DNA of 60,509 nucleotides, taken from Mucidula mucida (Eukaryota > Basidiomycota > Agaricomycetes > Agaricales > Physalacriaceae). Location: the NCBI GenBank assembly GCA_015501055.1, contig JADNYV010000215.1, forward strand, positions 1 through 60,509, given 5' to 3'. The notes under the pieces were generated by a model, which was given only the letters and a program-made list of their open reading frames with translations, ran no database searches and was not told where the DNA came from. This document shows positions 43,749-53,905 of the stretch, piece after piece. A program made the position numbers and the translations under genes. Position 1 is the first letter of the stretch; each line of letters starts with the position of its first letter.

Positions 43749-45395
43749 TCACCACTGATCTAGCGGTACATCACTCCACCGCCAACCAGGCTTGTCCTCC
43801 GCAAGCTCCTGCCAATCATCATCCAAAAGAACCGGCCTCACGTCGACCTTCAGATTCAACGTCGCACACAGGTACGCAATCTCCTGCCTCTCCCAGCTGA
43901 TATCAGCGTTCACCGTATCCGTTCTCAACATCAAGGTCTTTAACGCCTTGCACTGGTTAGAACGCTTGACCTCGCCAACCTCCACGACGACATGCATTAT
44001 GTCGGAGGGATCAACGATAGCTTCCAAGGTTTCGACGCCCTTGGGCAGTATACGCATAAAGTCGTGGGAGTCCAACAACAGCTCGCCCGGAGCACCGAAA
44101 TGCACAACATGACAACCACTCCGCTCAAAGAACTCCTTTACCATCATCTGATCACGGTCGTCGGTGGCGTTGTTGACAAAAAGACGCTGGACACTCGGCG
44201 TGTGCACGAATGGGAGAAGATCAACGTCAATGTGCAGATCGGTGACGGAGGTGTAGGTGTGCATGGGGAGTGGATCGGTCTCGTCGTAAGTGGATTTGAA
44301 GGTGCGAGAGGCGACGAGGCAAAGGACCTGGATTGTCTGGGACGATTCCAAGAGGCGGAAAGCTGCCACATCGTTGATGCGGGCGTGCAAGTGCGTGAGC
44401 TGCCGAAATGGGATGGGACCGGCGGCGCAGGGATATGGGAAAAGTCTGGCGCGTCTAAGATTCGGAGCGTCGAGGTTAATGGAACTGCTGTTCACGGTCC
44501 ACGGTTGTCGTGGGCTAAGGATCGTGAGATCTTCGAGGTAGGGAAGGGCAGGGAAATTTAGATGATGTGCTATGCGGAATATGTAATGGGGATCGCCGCA
44601 GATGCGAATGTGCAGTCCACGAATGCGCGACGATTGTTTCCGAAGTAGAGAGAGAAGGCCCTTTGAGTTGTACTCGTAGGTGTACGTGCCGCTAATGTAG
44701 TTCACGAAGACATTCAGAGGGCGCGCTGCGTTGCAGTCGAGGTGCATGTAGAAGCGTTCGAGTTCTGCGGGCACGGAGACGGGAAAGCGAACGGACAAGG
44801 AGGACCAGAGGCCGGTGAAGCTGATTATAGCACCGCGCCACATATAGCACACGCGCATAATCTGCCAACGGGCGCAAGTAGGGTCGTACGTGTCGTCGTC
44901 GCCAGAAACGCAGTAGGCGAAGATGTGGATGAGGGTATCGTAGGGGATCCTGCGAATCGGTGCAATAGATGCTACTCGTATGTCGATAATTCTCTGAAGA
45001 CGATCCGCCTGCGATTGGAGCTCCCGCATTGTCGTCGTGAACTTGTGCTGCTTCGCCACCACCAGGCAACTCTGAATATCCGACATGGCCTTTGTCGATT
45101 CCTGCACAACGTAGGCGATGGCCCTAGCTTGATACGCGGTGACAGGAATGTTGGCGCGAAGCATACAATGCAGGAGCTCGTCTTCAGAGGACGCGGGGGC
45201 GCGCAGCGTTAAGAGGGTGGAAGATTGGAGTACAACAAGGGAATCAGCATCGCTCGTGTCTGCCTCTAAAGTATCCTCGGACATAGGATCGTCACGAGAT
45301 GTGCTGGTCATTTGCGCCGCAATGATGCGCGCCGACGCTGGACATAGACTCGCCGCAATCAACGCTGCCACGCCGTTTAGAACGATGTTGGACAT
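43749..45395 (-). CDS. F-box/LRR-like protein
   Basis: One exon of 548 codons from ATG 45395. A coiled helical stretch (HKFTTTMRELQSQADRLQRI) precedes the F-box-like core IRRIPYDTLIHIFAYCV and CYMWRGAIISFTGLWSSL, the arrangement common to hundreds of Agaricomycete proteins. Leucine-rich, irregular repeats follow (LPYLEDLTILSPRQPWTV, INLDAPNLRRARLFP, FRQLTHLHARIND). Such proteins probably serve as substrate receptors of SCF ubiquitin ligases. There is no intron and no break. A scrambled partial copy of this gene is present at 56215-56880 on the other strand. The N-terminus (MSNIVLNGVAALIAASL) is hydrophobic, and an internal Met at MTSTSRDD is an alternative start. Confidence 0.88.
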   Translation of the reverse strand: MSNIVLNGVAALIAASLCPASARIIAAQMTSTSRDDPMSEDTLEADTSDADSLVVLQSSTLLTLRAPASSEDELLHCMLRANIPVTAYQARAIAYVVQESTKAMSDIQSCLVVAKQHKFTTTMRELQSQADRLQRIIDIRVASIAPIRRIPYDTLIHIFAYCVSGDDDTYDPTCARWQIMRVCYMWRGAIISFTGLWSSLSVRFPVSVPAELERFYMHLDCNAARPLNVFVNYISGTYTYEYNSKGLLSLLRKQSSRIRGLHIRICGDPHYIFRIAHHLNFPALPYLEDLTILSPRQPWTVNSSSINLDAPNLRRARLFPYPCAAGPIPFRQLTHLHARINDVAAFRLLESSQTIQVLCLVASRTFKSTYDETDPLPMHTYTSVTDLHIDVDLLPFVHTPSVQRLFVNNATDDRDQMMVKEFFERSGCHVVHFGAPGELLLDSHDFMRILPKGVETLEAIVDPSDIMHVVVEVGEVKRSNQCKALKTLMLRTDTVNADISWERQEIAYLCATLNLKVDVRPVLLDDDWQELAEDKPGWRWSDVPLDQW

Positions 45396-46725
45396 TCCGG
45401 TAGGGTGGAGTGGCAAGGAATGTGACAGGGAAGCGAATGATTTCAGGGATACTTGAATGAATTTATAGTGGCATTACTTATGTTCTTTGTTCAGCTTTGG
45501 CCACTGACCAAGGCCAGAGCAAAGGACCAGAAGAGGTGGACCAAGCCATTGCCAGACACGCAGGGCATTGACCAAGTACCTTGGACCTTTGTACTCGATG
45601 ATTGAACAAAGTTCCCGCCATAACGGGCAAGTAATACAATGGGCGCGGTCAATTGACGCTTGATAGGTTGGACGGGAGACATACACGGTACACTTTTGGC
45701 GAGCATCAGACTCCTGTAAGTGTTCGTTTAAGTGTAAAGTCCTAGAAGCTCTGCTTGCCTTACCACAGTTTTCGGCGGTCTAATGGCGTGTTCATGAGCG
45801 GATGCCATTGATACTTGTCGACCCATGCCTGAGCCAGACTGGTAGACGGAACAGACAGTGTTGCTCTCTGTGGTCCGGCGGCGAGACACAGCTCTAAAAA
45901 ATCCCCTGCAGTCGACAGCTAACAGACCTGTCGGATAATGTGTATCGTCGCGTCATCTGGGACTAATCTGCATAAATAATGTCGAACATAACTGAAGACG
46001 TAAATCGACCCGCCTTTCCTACTTATAGATTCCTCTTCTTGTTGTCTCAGTCCGAGAACACGCCTACACTAAGCAGTCACTTCACTATAACGATACCAGG
46101 CTACCGACTAGCGATGCGTCCTCTAAATTGGAATGCTTAGATATGCGATCGGTTAAGAGGAGTTACTTCAGTAAGCAGTAAACAAATATGAAAGATGCGC
46201 ACATCAAGCAACTCGTGTGCTTGTCATTTCCATTGCGTAGTGGCCTGTTCGCCCTGCCTTTATTTTCGCTACCAATCCTAGAAGTGGTTTTCTAAGGATA
46301 TCAGTGAAACATTAGCTGAGTTGCCGCTGGCGCGTCCATCCCGCAATACATGAAATGCCGTCTCGTTAACGCTCCGGCAAAGCCGTCATGCTACATCTAC
46401 TCAAACATACGACACACCTGCAAGCTAGCTGAAAGGAGATTGTCAGTATCGATCTAAAGACTCAAAGGAGCGCACCAACGTGAGGGGTCAACACAGCGAC
46501 GGTGCCTATGACACCTATAACGCTTTCAACGCAGGTCTCCCGCACCGGTGCTCATTCCATGATACCGTCTTCCTCCAGCCGCCGCTCTACATATGCATAT
46601 CGGTTTGCTGTTTATACACATGTCCAAAAACTCACCTTCAACATCCGTGGCCAAAATCCCTTACGACTCAAATAAGAGCGAAACCTGGGCATGTAGCAGC
46701 TCCAGGAATATAATTCAATATGCCC
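45396..46725. other. Intergenic, about 1.3 kb
   Basis: No gene or repeat recognised; several short open frames without motif. It ends at the 8-bp duplication flanking the hAT-type element. Confidence 0.35.
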
Positions 46726-46733
46726 CTTCAAAA
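46726..46733 (+). repeat. Target duplication of the hAT-type element, left
   Basis: CTTCAAAA, repeated exactly at 53906-53913 on the far side of the composite insertion. An 8-bp duplication is diagnostic of hAT transposition. Confidence 0.8.
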
Positions 46734-46781
46734 TAGGGATGTGCGCCGTACCGTTACGGGTACGGCCGTAAGTTGCCCACC

Positions 46782-47310
46782 TGTTATGAATTGCCATATT
46801 TTCACATTTTCACATCTTATCATATCTTATCGGGGGCTTGTCTTATCAACCAACGGACTGTTTCATCATCTGTTTCATCACCGATCATACTCCTTTTCAT
46901 TACCAAAGCCGTACTCATGTCGGACATACGCCCAACACATGATGACATCATACATGCCGATACCTCATGGACTTCCTATTGTATACACACCACCAACACT
47001 CGTAGCACACATGGTTGTTTCAGTACTATTACTTACATGCAGTTACCACTCGTATTTAATGGTTTCACGGGCTAGTAGCATACAACACTAGGTCAAGGGC
47101 ATGGAGTTAACCCTAGCGGAAACATGTATGGACAAGGAGTCCCAAACACAGACTTACTAGTATATAAGCAGTAGCGTAGCATCATTGTACTTTAGTTCCG
47201 ATCTCGTTTATACACCTGGCCTAGCCTAGTTCTACGAACGCAAACACTTTCTTCCCTGAGTCTCTCTGTGGTACCTGGTTTAGTCACGTGGCTATAGTCA
47301 GTCGCTAACA
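46782..47310 (+). repeat. 5' LTR of the gypsy element
   Basis: Begins TGTTATGAATTGCC and ends CGCTAACA (529 bp). It holds a promoter-like TATATAAG near 47160, which would drive the element's genomic RNA. It differs from the 3' LTR by five transitions and two single-base indels. Confidence 0.93.
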
Positions 47311-47908
47311 GAAGATCGGAACTACTTTCTACCACCTACCACACATCCCTGATTGTCGATCAGCACTTCGCTGTTTGATCATCGCACATTCCCCCATCCC
47401 CTTTCCTGTTTACAGATTGACGGAATCCTAATCCCAGCGCACGTCCGCATATGTGTGTATTGGTCCCAGTAGTGCCGGCTAACAGTTAGAGATAACTGCC
47501 TGGGGTGCTGGAAGTAGCCGCTCTCACGAGAACAAACTTTTGGCAGTTGCACTTCAGTGGGCGCTGTTTACGGGTCAACCCCCGTTCCCAGGAAAACTTC
47601 GGCTTACCTCACACCAGAGGGACGTCGGCTGGGCAATTGCGAACTTGTGACGAGCTCTTGGGCTCCGTAGATACGTAGTCAGTAGTCGGTAAAATAGCGT
47701 AGACAGTTACGATACCTACCTACTTTACTTACCTTACGATACACATTATCATTCCCCACCCTAGCAAGTCCTGGATTCTATTTCAGATCTAGGTAATTCC
47801 TCCTTATTCATCCAAACCTCTATTCCCTCACCCGTTTCATCCAAATCCGCATCACCCATATCCCCACTATCACCCTTTCACTCTCCGATCTCATCACCCC
47901 GATTCATC
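47311..47908 (+). other. Untranslated leader of the gypsy element
   Basis: About 600 nt between the 5' LTR and the gag ATG, without an open frame of note. It ends in a pyrimidine-rich stretch (47810-47900). The primer-binding and packaging signals should lie here. Confidence 0.5.
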
Positions 47909-48770
47909 ATGTCCAACGAAGCACCCAAAACCGCTCACCACGCACCTGCTCATCACGCCAATGCCAAAACCAAAGGCCGATCCCTTGTCAACAAGCCTTA
48001 TGACTATGACGGGACAAGGCCAAGTACAAGAGCTGGTGGCGATTGATGTTCACATACATCCGTGACAAGAAGAACAACCTCACATCTGACTCCGAAAGGA
48101 TTGATGTTGTTCTCTCCTACACCCGAGGAGATCATGTAGATGCATGGGTCCAGAACTACTCGGACCAGAACTTTGACGAGGAAGAAGAGGAATGGACAGT
48201 CTCCTGGATGAAGTTCAAGGGAGCATCTGAAGGAACAATTTGTGGACTCCAACCTTGGCAAGATGCACAAACCAGATTGAGCGGTTGCGCCAGGGGCAAG
48301 ACACCGCTCAAGATTTCTTCCAGAAGTTTGAGGTTCTGCCGGCGGAATATCGAAGGATGACGCATATGTCGTACGACTTCTCGAGACCAATGTCAACGAG
48401 AAGATCATCGACCAGATCTATGGCAGCCGAGACGGGTTGCCGGTGAAATACAAGGATTGGAAGGCACAGATTATTCAGATCAATCAGTGTGGAGAAGGCG
48501 GATGGCGAGCAAAAGGCCCGGCATGCAGTCCCGGCCCCAAGCTCCGCAGGCGGCTATATCGAGAGCCAATCTACAAACCCACCCCCAACGCCAATCACAC
48601 AACGAGATGCCACTGGTGTTACCTATGGAGGAGCCGGCAGGCCGATGGACATTGACAATGCACGTCAAAGAGGACTTTGCTTCAGCTGTGGTGAACACGG
48701 CCACATCAGCAGGTTCTGTCCGAAGAAGGGTCGACCCCAGACGATTCGGGGCTATGGACCGAAATGAACG
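47909..48770 (+). pseudogene. gag: Gypsy gag (capsid and nucleocapsid), frameshifted
   Basis: Starts MSNEAPKTAHHAPAHHANAK at 47909. After about 48018 the coding continues one base out of phase (FTYIRDKKNNLTSDSERIDV, WVQNYSDQNFDEEEEEWT). A further change occurs near 48220-48260 before IERLRQGQDTAQDFFQKFE. The nucleocapsid zinc knuckle CFSCGEHGHISRFC (C-x2-C-x4-H-x4-C, 48678-48719) is intact. Gag forms the particle and binds the element RNA. At least three frame changes disable this copy. Confidence 0.8.
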
Positions 48771-49030
48771 ACGAGGAGAAGAAGAAGTTGGCCGAAGAGT
48801 TGGGTTTTGCGAAGCTCCCGCAGTAAATGCAGTCCTGCCGGAGCAGTCATCAAGGAAAGGGTTGTCAGATGCAGAGTCTATTTACAGTACGGGTACTGAA
48901 ACATCTAAAATATTATCGACGACTTTACTAACAAAACCTGCAAAAGAAAGATTTGAGCCAAATACGCCCAAGTGGATCGCACAACGGCTAAGAGAGGACA
49001 AAGTGTGAGAGCAGTGGGAATTTTGAGAGC

Positions 49031-49738
49031 ATGGATGCCGGAGTGGAGAGAGAAGCGACAGAAGAGAAGGTGATGGTGATCAGAGCGTTGACAAAGGAAG
49101 CTGCGGTGGAAGTTGTGACGGAGTTGAAAAAGTCGAGGAAGTACATCCGGGGAACAAAGGGGCAGGACATGAAACTCCGAGTAACCATAGAGAGCGTACA
49201 CACAGGCTCTGAATGGGAAATGAGTGCCCTTCTTGACAGTGGAGCAACGGGTTCTTGCATCAATAAAGAATTTGTCGAGAAGAACTGACTCCCGATCAAG
49301 GAGTTACCGGTCAAGCTCCCTGTCTACAATGCGGATGGAACCCTAAATGAGGGAGGGGCAATCAAAGGTTTTGTGGAGGTCCGGATGAAGATTGGTGATC
49401 ACGCTGAAAAGATTGAGTTGGCTGTTACCAATCTTGGCAAAACAAGTATCTTTTTGGGGCTAGATTGGCTACGATATCACAACCCCACGATCAACTGGAC
49501 GGAATCCACGTTGACTTTTGATCAATGCCCAGACTGCTGCGGCTATCTACCTGAGTATGACTTGCCAGAAGATGAAGGAGAAGATGTAGAAGAGAAACTG
49601 GAGGAGGGAGAGCAGTTGTTTTGGATGGACTGGGATAACTATTGCAAAAGCGGTGAAAAGCTGAGATCACAACAGCCTTCATCCGCGCTGCACCTTACAT
49701 CAAGGAATTTTCCGATGTATTCAGCAAGCGGACTTTGA
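49031..49738 (+). pseudogene. Gypsy aspartic protease region
   Basis: The active-site motif LLDSGATGSCI is at about 49233-49265. One in-frame TGA follows FVEKN at about 49286; then the fold continues (LPVYNADGTLNEGG, TSIFLGLDWLRYHNP). An acidic linker leads toward the reverse transcriptase. The enzyme would cleave the Gag-Pol precursor. Confidence 0.8.
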
Positions 49739-49739
49739 C

Positions 49740-50560
49740 AAGCTACCGGAGCAAAGACCCTGGGATCACGCAATAGAACTCACGCCTGGTTCCAAACCGG
49801 TTGACTGTAAGGTCTATCCCCTTAGTCCATCTGAGCAGAAGGCATTAGACGAGTTCTTGGAGGAAAACATACGCACGGGACGCATACGGCCATCAATCTC
49901 ACCCATGGCGTCGCCATTCTTCTTTGTCAAGAAGAAGGACGGAAGTCTTCGGCCCGTGCAGGATTATCGGAAATTGAATGACATGACAATCAAAAACCGA
50001 TATCCCTTGCCATTGATCCAAGAACTTATGACAAGCTGAAGGGAGCGAAGTGTTTCACAAAGATGGATGTCTGATGGGGTTACAATAACATCCGGATCAA
50101 AGAAGGTGATGAGTGGAAAGCGGCGTTTAGAACAAACCGAGGCCTGTTCGAGCCCTCAGTTATGTTTTTCGGACTTACAAACTCGCCGGCAACTTTTCAA
50201 TCATTCATAAATCACATTCTGAAGGAGTTGATTGATGAAGGACATGTTATAGTATACTTAGACGATATACTTATCTTTACAAACACTTGGAGAGCACAGA
50301 CAGATTGTACAAAGGTATTAGAGATATTACGAGTAAATAAGTTGTATTTAAAACCCGAGAAATGTAGTTTTGAGGCACATATGTAGATTACTTGGGAGTG
50401 ATTGTTGGCGGAGGAGAAGTGAAGATGGATCCGGCAAAAGTGGCTGTTGTGAAGGAATGGAGGGAGCCGACGAAGAAGAAGGAAGTACAGTCGTTCCTGG
50501 GCTTCTGCAACTTCTACAGACATTTCATTTGGGGATTTGGGGAGTAGGAAGCCGTTGACA
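49740..50560 (+). pseudogene. Gypsy reverse transcriptase region
   Basis: Recognisable blocks are [68 protein letters not shown] and the catalytic VYLDDILIF (about 50253-50279). Breaks: a one-base loss near 50025, a TGA after KMDV, a stop near 50383 and a frame change near 50386. The enzyme copies the element's RNA into DNA; here it cannot be made whole. Confidence 0.85.
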
Positions 50561-51029
50561 TTGCTAACCGGGAAGGGTGAATGAGTTTGGGGAGAGGAAC
50601 AGCATGAGGCGTTTGAGGAGCTGAAACGAAGGATGACGGAAGAACCCGTCCTGATTGTACCACGCACGATGGCAAGTTTTGAGTCAAGGCGGACTCCTCA
50701 AACTATGCAAATGGGGCTGTTCTTTCCCAATTTGTTGACGGGAAATGGAGACCAGTGGCTTTTTGATCTCGCGCGTTAAACGAAGTTGAACGCAACTACA
50801 AGATCTACGACAAGGAAATGATGGCTATCATGGACTCAATTGATGACTGGAGGCAGTATCTTCTAGGAGCAACGGAGACGGTGGAGGTTTTTACCGATCA
50901 TCAAAACCTTCAGTACTTCCGGAAACCATAGAAGTTGAATCGGAGGCAGGCGAGATGGGTTACGGTGTTGGCGGAGTATGACATACAGATGATTCATAAG
51001 CCGGGCAGGACAATGGGAAAGCTGATGCC
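50561..51029 (+). pseudogene. Gypsy RNase H region
   Basis: The frame reads YKIYDKEMMAIMDSIDDW, VEVFTDHQNLQYFRKP and RRQARWVTVLAEYDIQMIHK with interrupting stops (for example after FRKP). This is the usual connection between the reverse transcriptase and the integrase. RNase H removes the RNA strand during replication. Confidence 0.75.
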
Positions 51030-52739
51030 TTGTCAAGGATGACAGGCCTTGAGAAGGGGGAAAAAGATAATGAAAATATTGTTTTGCTCAAGCCAGAGTT
51101 TTTTATTTCACAAATTCAATTTTCTTTACATACAGTAGATACACCGGAGGACGAATTACTTAACAAAATCAAACAAAGAAAAGGAAACAAAGATAGATAC
51201 ATACAAAAAGCATTAGAAAACAAAGAAAAAGGATGGGAAGAGAAGGAAAATGGACTTATTATGTGGAAAGATCGTATTTACATACCGAAGGACAAGGAAT
51301 TGCGAGGAAAAGTTATTGGAATGCATCACAATGCACAGCTTGCAGGGCATCCGGGACGATACAAGACCCTTGAATTGATCACACGCACCTATTGGTGGCC
51401 AGGAATCAGCCGAGACGTCCGCGAATACGTGGAAGGGTGTCAAAAATGCCAAGTTACAAAGTCGCATTGCAGAAAGCCGGCTGCACCCCTCCATCCTATA
51501 GATGTACCAAGCGAACCATGGGAGAAAGTTGGGACGGACATGATCGGCGAGTTGCCGGAGTCGGGAGAATACAATGCGATCAGCACGTTTGTGGATCATT
51601 TCACAAAGCAGTTACATATTATACCAACACACACCACCCTGATGTCGGAAGGCATGGCTCGTATTTACCGTGATCGCATCTTTCCCATACATGGATTATG
51701 GCGGCAGATGATACATGACCGAGGGCCACAATATCACTCACGCTTCATGAAGGAGTTGTACCGGTTGCTGGGCATTGAAGGAAATTTCACAACAGCGTAT
51801 CATCCACAGGCAAATGGGCAAACGGAACGGCTGAACCAAGAGATAGAACATTTCTTAAGGTTATTCGTCAATTACCATCAGAACGACTGGCATGAATGGT
51901 TACCCTCTGCCGAATTTGTTTACAATGATCGGGTACACTCGGCAACCAAAGTCACTCCGTTCTTCACAGACATGGATAGACACCCCTACAAAGGCACCAC
52001 TCCAAAAACGGCATCGAGAAATGAGACTGCGCAGGAGTTTGCCAACGGCATGAGGAAAACATGGGACGAAGTGGGGTCAGCATTGAAGATGGCAAAAGAG
52101 GACATAAAACGGTTTTATGACAGGAAGCGGACAGAGGCAGTAGAGTACAAGGAAGGCGACAAAGTATGGCTGGAAGGGACAAATCTCAGCACGGACCGAC
52201 CTATGAAGAAGCTCGATGACAAACGCTTTGGGCCGTTCAAAGTGATCAAGAAAGTCGGGACGAGTTCTTACAAGCTCCAGATCCCTCATACATGGAAGAG
52301 CATCCATCCCGTGTTCAATGAAGCCCTGCTGACGCCTTATCACAAGCCCCAGTTTCTGACACAACCCCGGGACACGTGTCCACCACCTGTGCTGGAAGGT
52401 GCCGAGCCGGAATGGGAGGGTGAGAAAGTGGTTAATTCCCGGACATACCGCGGAGGTTTCCAGTACAAGGTTCACTGGAAGGGTTATGGCACACACGAGC
52501 AGACCCGGGAACCGGCATGCAATCTTAAGAATGCCGACGAAGCTATTCACAATTTTCACCAACAGTACCCAAACAAGCCAAAGCCACCTGTGCTTGCTCG
52601 AATTGAAGTTCCTATATCGCAGTTTCCATCCCATTTATTCCGACCCATGCCATTGCCCAATACCAAACCCCTCGACGTCACGCTACCTTCTGCAGCCCTC
52701 ATGGAGCAACTCTGGCGCAGAATGGAACTTGCACCTTAA
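51030..52739 (+). CDS. Gypsy integrase with GPF/Y module and chromodomain
   Basis: The longest intact frame of the element (569 codons). The start of this frame is a Met inside the polyprotein, not a true start. It has the zinc-binding HHCC (HHNAQLAGHPGRYKTLEL, then EGCQKC), the catalytic core with D in VGTDMIGELP, D in MIHDRGPQYHS and E in GQTERLNQEIEHF, the GPF/Y module (RFGPFKVIKKVG, SIHPVFNEALLTPY) and a C-terminal chromodomain (YRGGFQYKVHWKGYGTHEQT). Integrase inserts the DNA copy; the chromodomain targets heterochromatin marked by methylated H3K9. One aromatic-cage position appears changed (HEQT where W is usual). Confidence 0.93.
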   Translation: MSRMTGLEKGEKDNENIVLLKPEFFISQIQFSLHTVDTPEDELLNKIKQRKGNKDRYIQKALENKEKGWEEKENGLIMWKDRIYIPKDKELRGKVIGMHHNAQLAGHPGRYKTLELITRTYWWPGISRDVREYVEGCQKCQVTKSHCRKPAAPLHPIDVPSEPWEKVGTDMIGELPESGEYNAISTFVDHFTKQLHIIPTHTTLMSEGMARIYRDRIFPIHGLWRQMIHDRGPQYHSRFMKELYRLLGIEGNFTTAYHPQANGQTERLNQEIEHFLRLFVNYHQNDWHEWLPSAEFVYNDRVHSATKVTPFFTDMDRHPYKGTTPKTASRNETAQEFANGMRKTWDEVGSALKMAKEDIKRFYDRKRTEAVEYKEGDKVWLEGTNLSTDRPMKKLDDKRFGPFKVIKKVGTSSYKLQIPHTWKSIHPVFNEALLTPYHKPQFLTQPRDTCPPPVLEGAEPEWEGEKVVNSRTYRGGFQYKVHWKGYGTHEQTREPACNLKNADEAIHNFHQQYPNKPKPPVLARIEVPISQFPSHLFRPMPLPNTKPLDVTLPSAALMEQLWRRMELAP

Positions 52740-52750
52740 AGAGGGGGTGA

Positions 52751-53281
52751 TGTTATAAATTGCCATATTTTCACATTTTCACATCTTATCATATCTTATC
52801 GGGGGCTTGTCTTATCAACCAACGGACTGTTTCATCATCTGTTTCATCACCGATCATACTCCTTTTCATTACCGAAGCCATACTCATGTCGGACATACGC
52901 CCAACACATGGATGACATCATACATGCCGATACCTCATGGACTTCCTATTGTATACACACCACCAACACTCGTAGCACACATGGTTGTTTCAGTACTATT
53001 ACTTACATGCAGTTACCACTCGTATTTAATGGTTTCACGGGCTAGTAGCATACAACACTAGGTCAAGGGCATGGAGTTAACCCTAGCGGAAACATGTATG
53101 GACAAGGAGTCCCAAACACAGACTTACTAGTATATAAGCAGTAGCGTAGCATCATTGTACTTTAGTTCCGATCTCGTTTATACACCTGGCCTAGCCTAGT
53201 TCTACGAACGCGAACACTTTCTTCCCCTGAGTCTCTCTGTGGTACCTGGTTTAGTCATGTGGCTATAGTCAGTCGCTAACA
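52751..53281 (+). repeat. 3' LTR of the gypsy element
   Basis: 531 bp from TGTTATAAATTGCC to CGCTAACA, aligned with the 5' LTR apart from five transitions and two extra bases. The next five bases are the right target duplication CCACC. Confidence 0.93.
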
Positions 53282-53905
53282 CCACCCGTATTTGGTTTAC
53301 GGCCGTAAGATACGGTCTGTAACGGCCGGAACACGGCCGTAGTGTGGCGTTCAGTTATAAATACTGAGAGTTATTGACCTGTCAGTATGTAGTTAGTTTT
53401 TCTCAATGTGTGGATAAGTTGACAAGTCACCTTTGGGCCCAAAAGGAGCCTACTTCAGCCATTACCACTGAAAGACAGTCATTCAGGCAGCTTCAATGCT
53501 CAAACACTGCACCCGAAAAGTTGATTCATGTCCTTTGATGTTTTCCGGACAGTAAATGCGTGGTCCGGGAGGCCAAATGCACCGAGAACGTCGTTGTTCA
53601 TCAACAAGATGGTCCACGTGGTAGGTGTCCCGATTGGGACAAGCCATCGCTGGCAAGGTCTTCAAGCGACATCCACGACACATTTCAGCCAGCATCAGAT
53701 TGTGTTTGTCCTTGGTACTCTACATGAGGGGTCTGCTACTGGATGGATAGCGATTTGAAGATGATCTGACCCCACCAGGTGAGTGACCGTATCACGGCCG
53801 TATGACCGATCCGTTGACCGTACTCCAAGATTGCTCACGGTACGGGTACCGTAACCCGTATGCCGTACCGTATGCACCGTACATACGGTACGGCGCGCAT
53901 CCCTA

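Larger units (their letters stand above)
46777..53286 (+). mobile_element. Ty3/gypsy chromovirus LTR retrotransposon
   Basis: A full-length element of about 6.5 kb: LTRs 46782-47310 and 52751-53281, internal region 47311-52750, and 5-bp target duplications CCACC at 46777-46781 and 53282-53286. The order gag, protease, reverse transcriptase, RNase H, integrase, chromodomain is that of chromoviruses (Tf1/sushi group). The purine tract AAAGAGGGGGTGA directly precedes the 3' LTR. No TGG-type primer-binding site follows the 5' LTR, which would fit self-priming as in Tf1 (inference). The coding region has several frame changes and stops, so this copy is not autonomous, although its LTRs differ at only five substitutions and two single-base indels. 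Confidence 0.95.
46734..53905. mobile_element. hAT-type non-autonomous element interrupted by a gypsy element
   Basis: The ends are terminal inverted repeats: left TAGGGATGTGCGCCGTACCG, right the complement of TAGGGATGCGCGCCGTACCG (one difference in 20). TAGGGATG is like the ends of Ac/Ds-type hAT elements, and both ends are flanked by the 8-bp repeat CTTCAAAA. Without the retrotransposon the element would be about 667 bp (46734-46781 plus 53287-53905). It carries no transposase frame, but palindromic TTACGGCCGTAA-type motifs are repeated near both ends (46761, 53298, 53336, 53794), possibly transposase binding sites. It is therefore a MITE-like passenger needing a transposase elsewhere. Confidence 0.8.

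Noticed and set aside
43992..44561. 189-codon open frame opposite the F-box gene
   Set aside because: Antisense shadow; the F-box frame on the minus strand is far longer and has family motifs.
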